A stretch of DNA of 64,000 nt from Streptomonospora litoralis (GCF_004323735.1 NZ_CP036455.1:5017101-5081100); one strand, 5' to 3'; shown: positions 8,594 through 18,645, counted from the stretch's first letter. Numbers and translations: made by a program. Notes: generated by a model from the letters alone, not told the origin.

Positions 8594-11488
8594 TCAGGAC
8601 TGCTGGGAGCCGCCGCGGGGTGTGCCGTCCTTGGTGCCCGACCGGGACGCCGTTCCGGCGGTGCTCTTCTTGGCGCGCGTCGTCTTCGCACCCGTCGACT
8701 TGGCCGCCGCGGAACCCGAGTCGGCGGATGCGGACCCCGACGAGCCCGACTTGGCCGAGCCCGACTTCGACGACGAGGACGACTTGGCCGACCCCGACTT
8801 CTTCGCCGCCGACTTCTTGGCGGGAGCCTTCGCACGCCGGTCCGCCAGCAGCTCACCGGCACGCTCGTCGGTGATCGCCTCCACCTCGTCTCCCTTGCGC
8901 AGCGAGGCGTTGGTCTCCCCGTCGGTGACGTAGGGGCCGAACCGGCCGTCCTTGACGACCATCGGCTTGCCGGTCTCGGGGTCGTTGCCCAGCTCGCGCA
9001 GCGGGGCCGCGGCCGCCGCCCGCCGACCGCGCTGCTTGGGCTGGGCGAACAGCTCCTTAGCCTGCTCCACGGTGACCGTGAAGATCTGCTCCTCTGTCTC
9101 CAGTGAGCGGCTGTCGGTGCCCTTGCGCAGGTAGGGACCGAAGCGGCCGTTCTGCGCGGTCACCTGCTCGCCGTCGATCTCGCCGACCACCCGGGGCAGC
9201 GACAGCAGCTTCAGCGCGTCCTCAAGGGTGATGGTGTCCAGCGACATCGACTTCAGCAGGGAGGCGGTACGGGGCTTGACCGCCGTCTTGGACTTCGACT
9301 TGGACTTGGCGGTACCGCCGGAAGACGCGCCGTTCTCGGAGTCCTCCAGCACCTCCGTGACGTAGGGTCCGAACCGCCCGTTGCGCGCCACGACCTCCCG
9401 CCCGGTCTCGGGGTCGGTGCCCAGCTCGCGGTCACCGCTGGGCTGGGCGAACAGCTCCTCGGCCTTGTCCGGGGTGAGCTCGTCGGGGGCGAGGTCCTCG
9501 GGGATGTTCACCCGCTGGCCGTCGCGCTCCATGTAAGGCCCGTAGCGCCCCACGCGGATCATGATGTCGGTACCGGCCAGCGGGAAGGAGCTGACCTCCT
9601 TGGGGTCGATCTCGCTGAGTTGGTCGCCGACGAGGTCCTTGAGCCCGGACTCGTCGTCGCCGCCGTAGTAGAACCGGCGCAGCCACGGCACGCTCTCGGT
9701 CTCGCCGCGCGCGATGTCGTCGAGCATGTCCTCCATGCGCGCGGTGAAGTCGTAGTCGACCAGGTTGCCGAAGTGCCGCTCCAGCAGCTGCACCACCGCA
9801 AAGGCGAGGAAGGACGGCACCAGCGCCGAGCCCTTCCGGAACACGTAGCCGCGGTCCAGGATGGTGCCGATGATCGACACGTAGGTGGAGGGTCGGCCGA
9901 TCTCGCGGTCCTCCAGCTCCTTGACCAGGCTGGCCTCGGTGTAGCGCGCCGGCGGGCGGGTGCTGTGGCTCTCGGCCTCGATGTTCTCGGCCTTGAGCGG
10001 GTCGTCCTCCTCCAGCGCCGGCAGGCGGCGTTCGCGGTCGTCCAGTTCGGCGTTGGGATCGTCGGACCCCTCGACATAAGCCTTGAGGAAGCCGTGGAAG
10101 GTGATGACCTTGCCGGTGGCGGTGAACTCGGCCACTTCGCCGGCGTTGGAGGTGCCGGTCACCTTGACGGTCACCGACTCGCCGACCGCGTCCTTCATCT
10201 GGGAGGCGACCGTGCGCTTCCAGATCAGCTCGTATACCCGGAACTCCGCACCGGTCAGGCCGGTCTCGGCGGGGGTGCGGAAGGTGTCGCCGGCGGGGCG
10301 GATCGCCTCGTGGGCCTCCTGGGCGTTCTTGACCTTGCTGGTGTAGACGCGCGGCTTGTCGGGCACGTGATCGGCGCCGTAGAGCCGAGTGGCCTGGTCG
10401 CGGGCGGCCGCGATGGCGTTGTCCGACAGCGTGGTGCTGTCGGTGCGCATGTAGGTGATGAACCCGTTCTCGTACAGCCGCTGGGCGACCTGCATGGTCT
10501 GCTTGGCCGACAGGTTCAGCTTGCGCGAGGCCTCCTGCTGCAGCGTGGTGGTGCGGAAGGGCGGGTAGGGGGAGCGCTTGTGCGGCTTGCGCTCCACCGA
10601 GCGAACCGCGAAGTCGCTGCCGACCAGGCGCTGCACCAGCCCGTGCGCGGCCTCCTCGTCCAGGTGCAGCACGCCCGTCGCCGAGCGCAGTTCGCCCGAG
10701 GCGGTGAAATCGCGGCCCACGGCCACGCGGGCGCCGTCGAGGCTTACCAGGGAGGCGGTGAAGGTGGCCGGGTCCTCGGGGGTGCCGCGGCCCACCGAGT
10801 CGAAGGCGGCCTTGAGGCCCCAGTAGTCGGCGGAGACGAAGGAGATACGCTCGCGCTCGCGCTCGACGACCAGCCGCGTGGCCACGGACTGCACGCGGCC
10901 CGCCGAGAGCTTGGGCATGACCTTCTTCCACAGCACCGGGGAGACCTCGTAGCCGTAGAGGCGGTCGAGGACGCGGCGGGTCTCCTGGGCGTTGACGAGG
11001 CGCAGATCGAGGTCGCGGGTGTTCTCGGCGGCGTGGCGGATGGCGTCCTTGGTGATCTCGTTGAAGACCATGCGGCGCACGGGCACCTTGGGCTTGAGCT
11101 CCTCGCGCAGGTGCCAGGCGATCGCCTCGCCCTCGCGGTCCTCATCCGTGGCGAGGTAGAGCTCGTCGGCCTCCGCCAGCAACTCCTTCAGCCTTTTGAC
11201 CTGCGGCTTCTTTTCGGAGTTGATGACATAGAGCGGTTCGAAGTCGTGCTCGACGTCCACCCCGAGCCGCGCCCACGGCTCACCCTTGTAGCGCGCCGGG
11301 ATCTCGGCGGCCTTGGTGGGCAGGTCGCGGATGTGGCCGATGCTGGCCTCCACGACGTATCCCCGGCCGAGGTAGCCGGCGATGGTATTGGCCTTGACGG
11401 ACGACTCGACGATGACCAGCCGGTTGCCGCCCTGCTGCCCGGTTTCCTTCGAGCCGTTCTCGCCGGCGCTGCCCTTCTTGGGTGGCAC
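8594..11488 (-). CDS. topA: DNA topoisomerase I (type IA)
   Basis: TopA relaxes negative supercoils by single-strand passage. The 964-aa protein has the Toprim domain at the N terminus (RLVIVESSVKANTIAGYLG; acidic cluster DEDREGEAIAWH). The catalytic Tyr lies in FITYMRTDSTTLS near residue 346. Four C-terminal repeats each carry a GR(F/Y)GPY core (in RVGRYGPY, RNGRFGPYV, QNGRFGPYL and KDGRFGPYV) and replace the zinc fingers of the E. coli enzyme. The last 75 or so residues are a Lys/Ala/Ser-rich basic tail, as in other actinobacterial TopA proteins, where it helps DNA binding and processivity. Start ATG 11488 gives MPPKKGS directly before the Toprim domain. It is divergent from a DUF5703 gene. 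Confidence 0.97.
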   Translation of the reverse strand: MPPKKGSAGENGSKETGQQGGNRLVIVESSVKANTIAGYLGRGYVVEASIGHIRDLPTKAAEIPARYKGEPWARLGVDVEHDFEPLYVINSEKKPQVKRLKELLAEADELYLATDEDREGEAIAWHLREELKPKVPVRRMVFNEITKDAIRHAAENTRDLDLRLVNAQETRRVLDRLYGYEVSPVLWKKVMPKLSAGRVQSVATRLVVERERERISFVSADYWGLKAAFDSVGRGTPEDPATFTASLVSLDGARVAVGRDFTASGELRSATGVLHLDEEAAHGLVQRLVGSDFAVRSVERKPHKRSPYPPFRTTTLQQEASRKLNLSAKQTMQVAQRLYENGFITYMRTDSTTLSDNAIAAARDQATRLYGADHVPDKPRVYTSKVKNAQEAHEAIRPAGDTFRTPAETGLTGAEFRVYELIWKRTVASQMKDAVGESVTVKVTGTSNAGEVAEFTATGKVITFHGFLKAYVEGSDDPNAELDDRERRLPALEEDDPLKAENIEAESHSTRPPARYTEASLVKELEDREIGRPSTYVSIIGTILDRGYVFRKGSALVPSFLAFAVVQLLERHFGNLVDYDFTARMEDMLDDIARGETESVPWLRRFYYGGDDESGLKDLVGDQLSEIDPKEVSSFPLAGTDIMIRVGRYGPYMERDGQRVNIPEDLAPDELTPDKAEELFAQPSGDRELGTDPETGREVVARNGRFGPYVTEVLEDSENGASSGGTAKSKSKSKTAVKPRTASLLKSMSLDTITLEDALKLLSLPRVVGEIDGEQVTAQNGRFGPYLRKGTDSRSLETEEQIFTVTVEQAKELFAQPKQRGRRAAAAAPLRELGNDPETGKPMVVKDGRFGPYVTDGETNASLRKGDEVEAITDERAGELLADRRAKAPAKKSAAKKSGSAKSSSSSKSGSAKSGSSGSASADSGSAAAKSTGAKTTRAKKSTAGTASRSGTKDGTPRGGSQQS

Positions 11489-11707
11489 GCTCTTCCCCTA
11501 CATCTCGCCTTGCGCTGTCTGTGCGACCGGTCAACGGGATCGCCAGCCATCGGAATTCCCAGCCACTGACGGTAACCGACGACAACGGGATCCGCTTGCC
11601 GGACCGCGCGATCCGGCCGTCCCCGTCGCGACCGGCCCACCCGCAGCCGGGGCCCGGTAGCTCACGTGTACGAACGGTATGGCACGAACGTCGCCGACGG
11701 TCGCAGA

Positions 11708-11902
11708 ATGAAGAGGATGCTTGAGTACGAATACCGGGAGATCCGCTTTCCGCGCGGCACCTCGCGCAGCGCCACCAGGCAGGCGCTGACCGAGCAGGCC
11801 GAGTATGGGAAGTGGGAACTTGCCCGGGTACGCCTGTTTCCCGACGGGAGCCGGAGCGTCACCCTGCGCCGGAAGATCCTGCGACAGCTCCGCCTGATGT
11901 GA
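11708..11902 (+). CDS. DUF5703 family small protein
   Basis: The 64-aa basic protein matches the small actinobacterial DUF5703 family as I know it: an N-terminal EYEYREIRFPRGTSRSA, then EQAEYGKWELARVRLFPDG and a basic end with VTLRRKILRQ. Function is unknown; the pattern of one beta-rich domain with many Arg/Lys suggests nucleic-acid or ribosome contact, but that is inference. Two in-frame ATGs 9 nt apart (11708 and 11717) are possible. The AGAGG directly before the second favours neither spacing well, and 11708 may be nearly leaderless. It is divergent from topA. Confidence 0.75.
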   Translation: MKRMLEYEYREIRFPRGTSRSATRQALTEQAEYGKWELARVRLFPDGSRSVTLRRKILRQLRLM

Positions 11903-12284
11903 TTTCCACCACATTCGAGGCCCGGTGCGGCTCGGCGCGCCCGCGCTGACCGCATCCGGCCGGGCCGTTTCCCGCGCACAGGCAAGCGGCGAGCCCCCTC
12001 GGATGCTCCGAGAGGACCGCCGCCGCGACCGGGTCCGGCCCACCCGCCTGTCCACCACGACAACCTTGCTGCGGGAGAGCGGCACCGGCCCGGCGCCGGT
12101 CCATCACGAAAGCCCCGAAAGGACTCGCCGCTTCAGCGTCGCGGCCGCCGTCCCCGCTCCCCCGCCTGTCCACCACGACATTTCCGATGGCAGGAGAGCA
12201 CCGCGCCGGCCGCGCGCCGGTTCTTCGAAATCCGCGGCACCGCTCCCGCCGGCTGCGGGGAGGGCGGAGCCGCGGCGGCCCGGT
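11903..12284. repeat. Gene-free region with imperfect tandem repeat (20-bp exact core)
   Basis: The sequence CCCGCCTGTCCACCACGACA occurs at 12043-12062 and again at 12161-12180, 118 nt apart. After each copy a similar 45-50 nt follows, with a (G)CGGGAGAGC or GCAGGAGAGC start, a CG-rich self-complementary block (CCGGCCCGGCGCCGG; GCGCCGGCCGCGCGCC) and a CGAAA end. No open frame is convincing here. It lies just past the 3' end of the multi-chaplin gene, so it may hold duplicated terminators or another structured RNA element. Confidence 0.55.
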
Positions 12285-13802
12285 CTACAGACCCAGGTCC
12301 GTGTCGACCTTCTCCTCGACCTCGCCGAGGGCGTCGGTCTCCTCGGCCTTCTCCGCCGCGGCCTCGGGCAGGCCGGACAGCTCCGCGGGAGCCGCCGCGG
12401 CCGGAGCGGGGACGTCGGCGGGCATCTGCGCCTCGACCGCCTGCGACCCGGGGACCTCCGCGTTCAGCGGCAGGGCGCCGGAGGGGTCGGGCAGCTCGTT
12501 GCGCAGCGGCAGCTCCTCGGTCACGCGGTCGGCGACCTCGGAGGTCTCGGGCAGCCCGTGGCTCATCGACCGGGTGTCGGCGGCCTGGGGCAGCTCCTGG
12601 GCGTGAGAGGTGTGGTTGCGGAGGTCCTCGCCGGCGCCCTCGACCACGGCGGCGCCGGTGTCGTCGGAGGCCGCGCCCGCGGTGCCCAGCACCGCGCCCA
12701 CCGCGTTGCCCGAAACGTTGACCGGCACGTCGCCGTCGAGCACGGCCTGGTTGCCGCCCAGGATCGAGCCGTTGCCCGAAGTCGTGATGTCGTCGCCGCC
12801 GCGGTCGACGACGATCGAACCCGTGTCGTCGGAGGCGGCGCCCGCGACGCCGCCGACAGCGCCGATCGCGTTGCCCGACGCGTTCACGGGTACGTCCAGG
12901 TCGGCCACCGCCTGGTTGCCGCCCAGGATCGAGCCGTTGCCCGAGGTCATGATGTCGTCGCCGCCGTCACCCGCACGCTGGTGCAGGACCGGGCCGGCGT
13001 CGACGCTGTCGGGGCTGATGTGCACCGGGCGGCCGAGGTTGGCCCACTCCAGCAGGCCTTCGCCGGAGGGCGCGGCCTGGTGGTCGCGGTGGTAGCCGTC
13101 GTGGCCGTCCTTTCCGCCGTGACCGTCGTGGCCGTCCTTGTGGTCGTGGCCGTCCTTGTGGTCGTGGTCGCCGTGGTCCTTGTGGTCGTGGTGGTGGTGA
13201 CCGCCGTCCTCGACCACCAGCGAGCCGGTGTCCTTCGAGGCCGCACCGGCGACGCCGGCGACCGCGCCGACGGCGTTGCCCGACACGTTCGCCGGGACGT
13301 CCAGGTCGGCCACGAGCTGGTTGGCGCTACCCAGCGCACCGTTGCCGCTGGAGGCGACGGTGTCGCCCATGTGGTGGTGGCGCCCGCCGTCGCCCTCCAC
13401 GACCGCGGAGCCGGTGCCGTGGGAGGCGGCGCCCGCGGTGCCCAGCACCGCACCCACCGCGTTGCCCGAAACGTTGACCGGCACGTCGCCGTCGAGCACG
13501 GCCTGGTTGCCGCTCAGCAGCGAGCCGTTGCCCGACGTGTAGGGCCCGCCGTCGCCGCGGTCGACGACGGCGGCGCCGGTGTGGTCGGAGCGGGCGCCGG
13601 CGACGCCGCCGACGGCGCCGATCGCGTTGCCGGAGGCGTTGACCGGCAGGTCGACGTTGCCGACCAGCTGGTTACCGCTCAGCGCGGAGCCGTTGCCGGT
13701 GGTGGCGGGGTGGCTGTCGGCGAAGGAGACGCCGGCGCCCAGGGCCACGAAGCCGGCCGTGAGAACGGCCGCCTTTGCGGATGTGCGAACCCACTTCTGC
13801 AT
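12285..13802 (-). CDS. Secreted multi-chaplin-like repeat protein with His/Asp-rich insert
   Basis: The 505-aa protein has a Sec signal peptide (residues 1-29, cleavage after SFA). It has five chaplin-like units starting near residues 34, 89, 151, 286 and 341. Each follows the plan SGNGSxLxGNQxVxDxDVPVNxSGNAxGAV. Unlike standard chaplins, the whole protein contains no cysteine. Between units 3 and 4 (residues about 202-241) is a dense His/Asp/Lys/Gly stretch that could bind metal ions. The last 110 residues are acidic and rich in Ala, Glu and Pro. Units 2 and 5, and units 1 and 4, are near-identical at DNA level, indicating internal duplication. Chaplins coat aerial hyphae as amyloid; a surface role is likely. 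ATG 13802 follows an AAAGGA box by 8-9 nt. Confidence 0.82.
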   Translation of the reverse strand: MQKWVRTSAKAAVLTAGFVALGAGVSFADSHPATTGNGSALSGNQLVGNVDLPVNASGNAIGAVGGVAGARSDHTGAAVVDRGDGGPYTSGNGSLLSGNQAVLDGDVPVNVSGNAVGAVLGTAGAASHGTGSAVVEGDGGRHHHMGDTVASSGNGALGSANQLVADLDVPANVSGNAVGAVAGVAGAASKDTGSLVVEDGGHHHHDHKDHGDHDHKDGHDHKDGHDGHGGKDGHDGYHRDHQAAPSGEGLLEWANLGRPVHISPDSVDAGPVLHQRAGDGGDDIMTSGNGSILGGNQAVADLDVPVNASGNAIGAVGGVAGAASDDTGSIVVDRGGDDITTSGNGSILGGNQAVLDGDVPVNVSGNAVGAVLGTAGAASDDTGAAVVEGAGEDLRNHTSHAQELPQAADTRSMSHGLPETSEVADRVTEELPLRNELPDPSGALPLNAEVPGSQAVEAQMPADVPAPAAAAPAELSGLPEAAAEKAEETDALGEVEEKVDTDLGL

Positions 13803-14075
13803 GTGGGAGTCCTTTCGAGACGTGTGTGCAGCTGAGTGAGATGGATGCCGCGGATCCCGCGCCCCTGGAGTGAGGCGCGATCCGGCGCGGCCGGTTTTCG
13901 TTCCGCGGCTGCGCACCTGGGGGGTACGGGCTACGCGGAACGCGGGAGGCGTGTCCGCCGCTCGGTGCCGGTTCGGGCGGAGCGGACGGCGCACACCGGG
14001 GCAGCTCCCCTCCGGCTGAGGAGAGGCTGACGTGAGTCCCGCGGACGTGGCCGCGTCGCGGAACTCGCGTCAACC

Positions 14076-14096
14076 CCCCGGTCCGCGGGACCGGGG
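14076..14096 (-). terminator. Hairpin terminator after the cell-wall chaplin gene
   Basis: A perfect 9-bp inverted repeat (CCCCGGTCC / GGACCGGGG) with a 3-nt loop lies 12 nt past the stop codon of the LPXTG chaplin gene. A second small hairpin (GAGCCG/CGGCTC) lies between. The T tract is weak, as is usual in high-GC genomes. Confidence 0.6.
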
Positions 14097-14108
14097 AGCC
14101 GATCCGGC

Positions 14109-14867
14109 TCAGGCCGAGTTCTTGGTCTTGCGGCGCACTGCCACCACCAGGCCCAGGCCCGCGAGCACCGAGGCACCGGCGGCCCCCAGCAGCGGAAGCA
14201 GCCCGGCGCCGGTACGCGGCAGGGTGCCGCCCGCCTCGTTCACCGGGGGCGTGGCACCGGTGTCGGCGGGCGGGGTCTCACCGGCCGGGGTCGACGGGGC
14301 GGGGGAAGGCGCATCGGTCTCTCCCGGAGTGCTGGGACTCTCGCTGGGGCTGGGGGTGGAGCTGTGGCTGGGACTCGGGCTCGGGTACTCCGGGGGCACA
14401 GTGGGCGTGGGCTCGGGCGTGGGCTTCGGCGACTCGTAGGAGTCCGGCGGGGTCTCGCCGTCCTCGCACTTCGCGCCCGCGTTGCCCACCACGCCCACGG
14501 CGTTGCCGCAGACGTTCACCGGCGCATCGGCGTCGGCGCCGACCTGGTTGCCGCCGCCGATGGAGCCGTTCCCGCTGGTCGTGGTGTCGCCCTCGGATTC
14601 CGAGACCGACGCGCCGCCGCCCGATCCCTTGGGGCCGCCGGTGCCGGTGGAGGCTTGCCCTCCTTCGCAGGAGGCTCCGGCGGTGCCGAGCACGGCGACG
14701 GCGTTTCCGCAGATGTTGACGGGCACGTCGGCGTCGGCCACGGCCTGGTTTCCGCCGCCGATGGAGCCGTTCCCGCTGGTCGTGGTGTCGGCGTGGGCGA
14801 GCGGGACGACGGAGAAGAAACCGGCGGCCATGAGTGCGGCGAACGCCGTGGTGGTTTTCGTGGACAT
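14109..14867 (-). CDS. Long chaplin with two chaplin domains and LPXTG-type cell-wall anchor
   Basis: This 252-aa surface protein has a signal peptide (1-27, ending AHA). It has two chaplin domains at about 29-67 and 96-134, each with the pair of Cys expected to form an intradomain disulfide (NICGN...SCE and NVCGN...KCE). A Pro/Ser/Thr/Glu-rich wall-spanning linker follows. The sorting signal is LPRTG at about 216-220, a hydrophobic helix and a RRKTKNSA tail. It fits the long chaplins (ChpA-C type) that sortase links to peptidoglycan and that help aerial growth. ATG 14867 begins the signal peptide and has AAGGA about 9 nt upstream. It sits between the Cys-free multi-chaplin gene and a secreted protein gene on the same strand. 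Confidence 0.92.
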   Translation of the reverse strand: MSTKTTTAFAALMAAGFFSVVPLAHADTTTSGNGSIGGGNQAVADADVPVNICGNAVAVLGTAGASCEGGQASTGTGGPKGSGGGASVSESEGDTTTSGNGSIGGGNQVGADADAPVNVCGNAVGVVGNAGAKCEDGETPPDSYESPKPTPEPTPTVPPEYPSPSPSHSSTPSPSESPSTPGETDAPSPAPSTPAGETPPADTGATPPVNEAGGTLPRTGAGLLPLLGAAGASVLAGLGLVVAVRRKTKNSA

Positions 14868-15046
14868 ATGGCGATTCCTTGCGAGTCGTAGTGGGTCGTA
14901 CTGATGCGTGGCAGGTGGCGAGGCGTGCTTCGACACGCGTCCGAGGTACGGAAACGCTGAGCGAAGACGAAAGCGCCCGGCAGGAGGCGGGCGCAGCGAC
15001 GCGCCGCTTTCAGGCGTGCACGCTGGGCACGCCCGTGCGGCGCGTA

Positions 15047-16111
<1,065 letters not shown>

Positions 16112-16311
16112 GGACGACCCTTCGACGAACACCGGTTACGGATGCGGCGCGACCCGCCGCCCGGACTGTTCGCGGAGCAAAACTCCTGCGAACTGACAGT
16201 CACCGTAACACCACTGAGGGCAATGTGAAGGAGGGAAACAGGGAAACCGGCCGAGGATTTTTTCCCGACCGGTTTCGCGGTATCGCAAAGCGGGCAAAGA
16301 CGACGTTCTCG

Positions 16312-16334
16312 CCGGTCGGAGAGCCACCGACCGG
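16312..16334 (-). terminator. Hairpin terminator after the M20 peptidase gene
   Basis: An 8-bp perfect inverted repeat (CCGGTCGG / CCGACCGG) with a 7-nt loop lies about 20 nt past the M20 peptidase stop on the minus strand. There is no T tract. Confidence 0.5.
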
Positions 16335-16352
16335 AGTGAGCCGCCGGGGCGC

Positions 16353-17675
16353 TCAGCTCAGGTCGAAGAAGCGGTCGAGGACCCGCACGCCGAACTGCAG
16401 CCCGTCGACCGGCACGCGCTCGTCCACACCGTGGAACATCCCGGCGAAGTCGAGTTCCGGAGGCAGGCGCAGCGGGGCGAAACCGTAGTTGCGGATACCC
16501 AGCGTCTGGAAGCTCTTGGCGTCGGTTCCGCCGGAAAGGCAGTAGGGCACCGCCTTGGCGCCCGCGTCCTCGGCCAGCAGCGACTCCGACATCGCGGTGA
16601 CGATCCCGCCTTCGAACTCGGTCTCGACCGAGGGCAGGTGGTGGATGAACTCGCGGCTGACCTTGGGGCCGAGCAGACGGTCGATCTCGGCGAAGTACTC
16701 CTCCTCCAGCCCCGGCAGGAACCGGCCGTCGACCTCCGCGGTGGCGGCGCCGGGAATGACGTTGGCCTTGTAGCCGCCGTTCAGCACGGTCGGGTTGGCG
16801 GTGTGGCGCAGCGTGGCGCCGATCATGTTGGCCACCGAACCCAGACGGGCGACCGTCGACTCCACGTCGTTCTCGTCGAACTCGATGCCGAACTCGGCGC
16901 AGATCTCCTCCAGGAAGGTGCGCACGGTCTTGGTGAGCCGAACGGGGAACCGGTGGCGGCCCAGTCGCGCGACGGCCTCGGCGAGCTCGGTGACGGCGTT
17001 GTCGTCGTTGACCATCGACCCGTGCCCGGCGGTGCCGCGGGCCGCCAGCCGCATCCAGGCGATGCCCTTCTCGGCCGTCTCGATCAGGTACAGCCGCCGG
17101 TTCTCACCCACGGTGACGCTGAACCCGCCGACCTCGCTGATCGCCTCGCTGCAGTCGGCGAAGAGCTCGGGGTGCTGCTCCACCAGCCACCGGGCTCCCC
17201 AGGTGCCGCCGGCCTCCTCGTCGGCCAGGAATGCGAGCACGATGTCACGCGGCGGCCGGCGCCCTTCACGCATCCGCTGACGCAGGACGGCGAGGATCAT
17301 CGCGTCCATGTCCTTCATGTCGACGGCACCGCGGCCCCAGACGCACCCGTCGGCGATCTCTCCCCCGAACGGATCGCGCGTCCAGTCCGCGGCGGCGGCC
17401 GGCACCACGTCCAGATGCCCGTGCACCAGCAACGGCGCCCGCCCCGGATCGGCCCCCGCGACCCGGGCGACCACACTGCTGCGCCCCGGATGCGACTCGT
17501 AGATCGCCGGCTCGATCCCGACCTCGTCCAACTTCCCCGCGACATACTCCGCAGCCGCCCGCTCCCCGGGACCGGAGTTGTCGCCGTAGTTGGACGTATC
17601 GATCGCGATGAGCTCCCGACACAACTCCACGACCTCACGCTCGGCCGCACTCGCCTCTCCACCGACACCCGCCAT
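16353..17675 (-). CDS. M20/M25/M40 family metallohydrolase (dipeptidase/acylase-like)
   Basis: This 440-aa cytoplasmic dizinc hydrolase cleaves small peptides or acyl-amino acids. The first metal His lies in VHGHLDVVP, the bridging Asp in GRGAVDMKDMDAM, and the Glu pair in FLADEEAGG. A dimerisation domain with GTAGHGSMVNDDNAV follows, and the last metal His region is near the C terminus (LDFAGMFHGVDERVP). The length matches the family. It lies upstream of and divergent from tRNA-Leu. The substrate cannot be assigned from sequence; succinyl-diaminopimelate desuccinylase is less likely because the Gly-His-rich region looks like the broad M20 dipeptidase group of actinobacteria. Confidence 0.9.
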   Translation of the reverse strand: MAGVGGEASAAEREVVELCRELIAIDTSNYGDNSGPGERAAAEYVAGKLDEVGIEPAIYESHPGRSSVVARVAGADPGRAPLLVHGHLDVVPAAAADWTRDPFGGEIADGCVWGRGAVDMKDMDAMILAVLRQRMREGRRPPRDIVLAFLADEEAGGTWGARWLVEQHPELFADCSEAISEVGGFSVTVGENRRLYLIETAEKGIAWMRLAARGTAGHGSMVNDDNAVTELAEAVARLGRHRFPVRLTKTVRTFLEEICAEFGIEFDENDVESTVARLGSVANMIGATLRHTANPTVLNGGYKANVIPGAATAEVDGRFLPGLEEEYFAEIDRLLGPKVSREFIHHLPSVETEFEGGIVTAMSESLLAEDAGAKAVPYCLSGGTDAKSFQTLGIRNYGFAPLRLPPELDFAGMFHGVDERVPVDGLQFGVRVLDRFFDLS

Positions 17676-17811
17676 GACGCGTACCGCCTCCTCTCACCAC
17701 CGGCTCTGCACGACCCTTCCATGGTCCCCCCGAACCAGAAAACGATGTCCGCCTCACCGCTGACCTTTGCTATGGTTAACCCAGCCCGCGCACCGAGCGC
17801 AGGGTTGCTAC

Positions 17812-17896
17812 GTCCGGGTGGCGGAATAGGTAGACGCGCTAGCTTGAGGTGCTAGTGCCCGTTAAGGGCATGGGGGTTCAAGTCCCCCCTCGGACA
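17812..17896 (+). tRNA. tRNA-Leu (anticodon GAG)
   Basis: This 85-nt class II tRNA has acceptor GTCCGGG pairing with CTCGGAC, with A as discriminator. The anticodon stem CTAGC/GCTAG encloses loop TTGAGGT (anticodon GAG). There is a long variable arm (TGCCCGTTAAGGGCA) and T arm GGGGGTTCAAGTCCCCC. No CCA is encoded. Its 3' half overlaps, on the opposite strand, the tail of a serine-recombinase remnant, so it is probably the attachment site of an integrative element. Confidence 0.95.
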
Positions 17897-18340
17897 CTTT
17901 CGAATCTCCTATGAGATCGGAGCTGAGGACCACCTCAGCCTGAACGGTCTCCTCACCGGGGCTGTAGGTCGCCCTTAAGCCGAGCTGCTTGTACAGCTCG
18001 GCTTTGTCATTGGAGTCGGCCCCGTCCAGAACCCGGACGATGTCGCCCAATTCATGCACCATCTGGGTGATGGTCGCCTCGTCCAAGCGATCGCTGGGGG
18101 CTTGCAGGCGCTTCAGCTTGGCCTGGGCGGCTTGGCGCTGGTTCTCGGCCTCAGTGATCCACTCGATCACGGCTGAGGCCGCCGCGCCCCCGTCCAGGGC
18201 ATCGCGGTACTGGCGAAGCCGGCGCTCGCACTCCTCGATCTCCATGCGGATCCGCTGCTCCTCGGCTGCGTGTTCGTCGTGTCCTTGATTGGCCGCCATG
18301 GCGGCGATGGTCTCGTCGATGCGGGGGCGCGCCCTTGGCG
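17862..18340 (-). pseudogene. C-terminal remnant of a large serine recombinase, ending antisense in tRNA-Leu
   Basis: The frame reads RIDETIAAMAANQGHD, then an EEC-ERRLRQYRDALDGGA coiled-coil stretch and a MVHELGDIVRVLDGADSNDKAELYKQLGL segment. These match the C-terminal part of actinobacterial serine site-specific recombinases. It ends in SEGGLEPPCP, encoded by the reverse complement of the tRNA-Leu 3' half, a signature of elements that insert at tRNA genes. The N-terminal resolvase domain with the catalytic Ser and the recombinase domain are missing. Upstream, the sequence switches abruptly to another gene (a lipoprotein start), so this is a deletion remnant. It would not be an active integrase. 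Confidence 0.8.
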
Positions 18341-18645
18341 ACGACGCCGTCCTCGGCTCGCCCTCTCAGGTTGTCGCGGGCGTACTCCAGAGCCTGGCCG
18401 GTGGCATAGCGCTCAAGCGCCGTCAGATCAGGGTCGGTACTACGGGATTGCTTGGTGATCGCGCCCCACAGGCCGGTATACGCACCCATCGCTTCGTCGG
18501 CGGCCGACGGTGGGGAAGATGTGTTCGCCTGTGAGGGAGACTCCGTGGGCGCGGCGGGTCCGCCGTTCGACGATGTGCATCCCGCGGCGGCAAGCACCGC
18601 CAGCGCGATGCCGCCTATCAGCGCCCCACAGTGCGCATGAGCCAT
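18340..18645 (-). pseudogene. 5' half of a small lipoprotein gene, cut by deletion
   Basis: ATG 18645 begins a lipoprotein signal peptide (hydrophobic core GGIALAVLAAAGC with lipobox AAGC), then a Ser/Pro-rich linker and the segment AYTGLWGAITKQS...LERYATGQALEYARDNL...GVVAKGAP. This resembles a conserved domain of small lipoproteins from actinobacterial mobile elements. After AKGAP the frame loses similarity and the DNA continues as recombinase sequence in another frame. The joint lies near 18330-18345. The missing parts of both genes indicate one deletion that removed the interior of an integrated element. Confidence 0.6.

Noticed and set aside
12043-12180. CRISPR array
   Set aside because: There are only two copies of the 20-mer, the intervening sequence is itself related, and no cas genes are near.
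11925-13835. Long plus-strand frame opposite the multi-chaplin gene
   Set aside because: It is the antisense of the repeated chaplin units in GC-rich DNA. The Val/Ala/Gly-rich repeats mirror the chaplin repeat, and no ribosome site was found.
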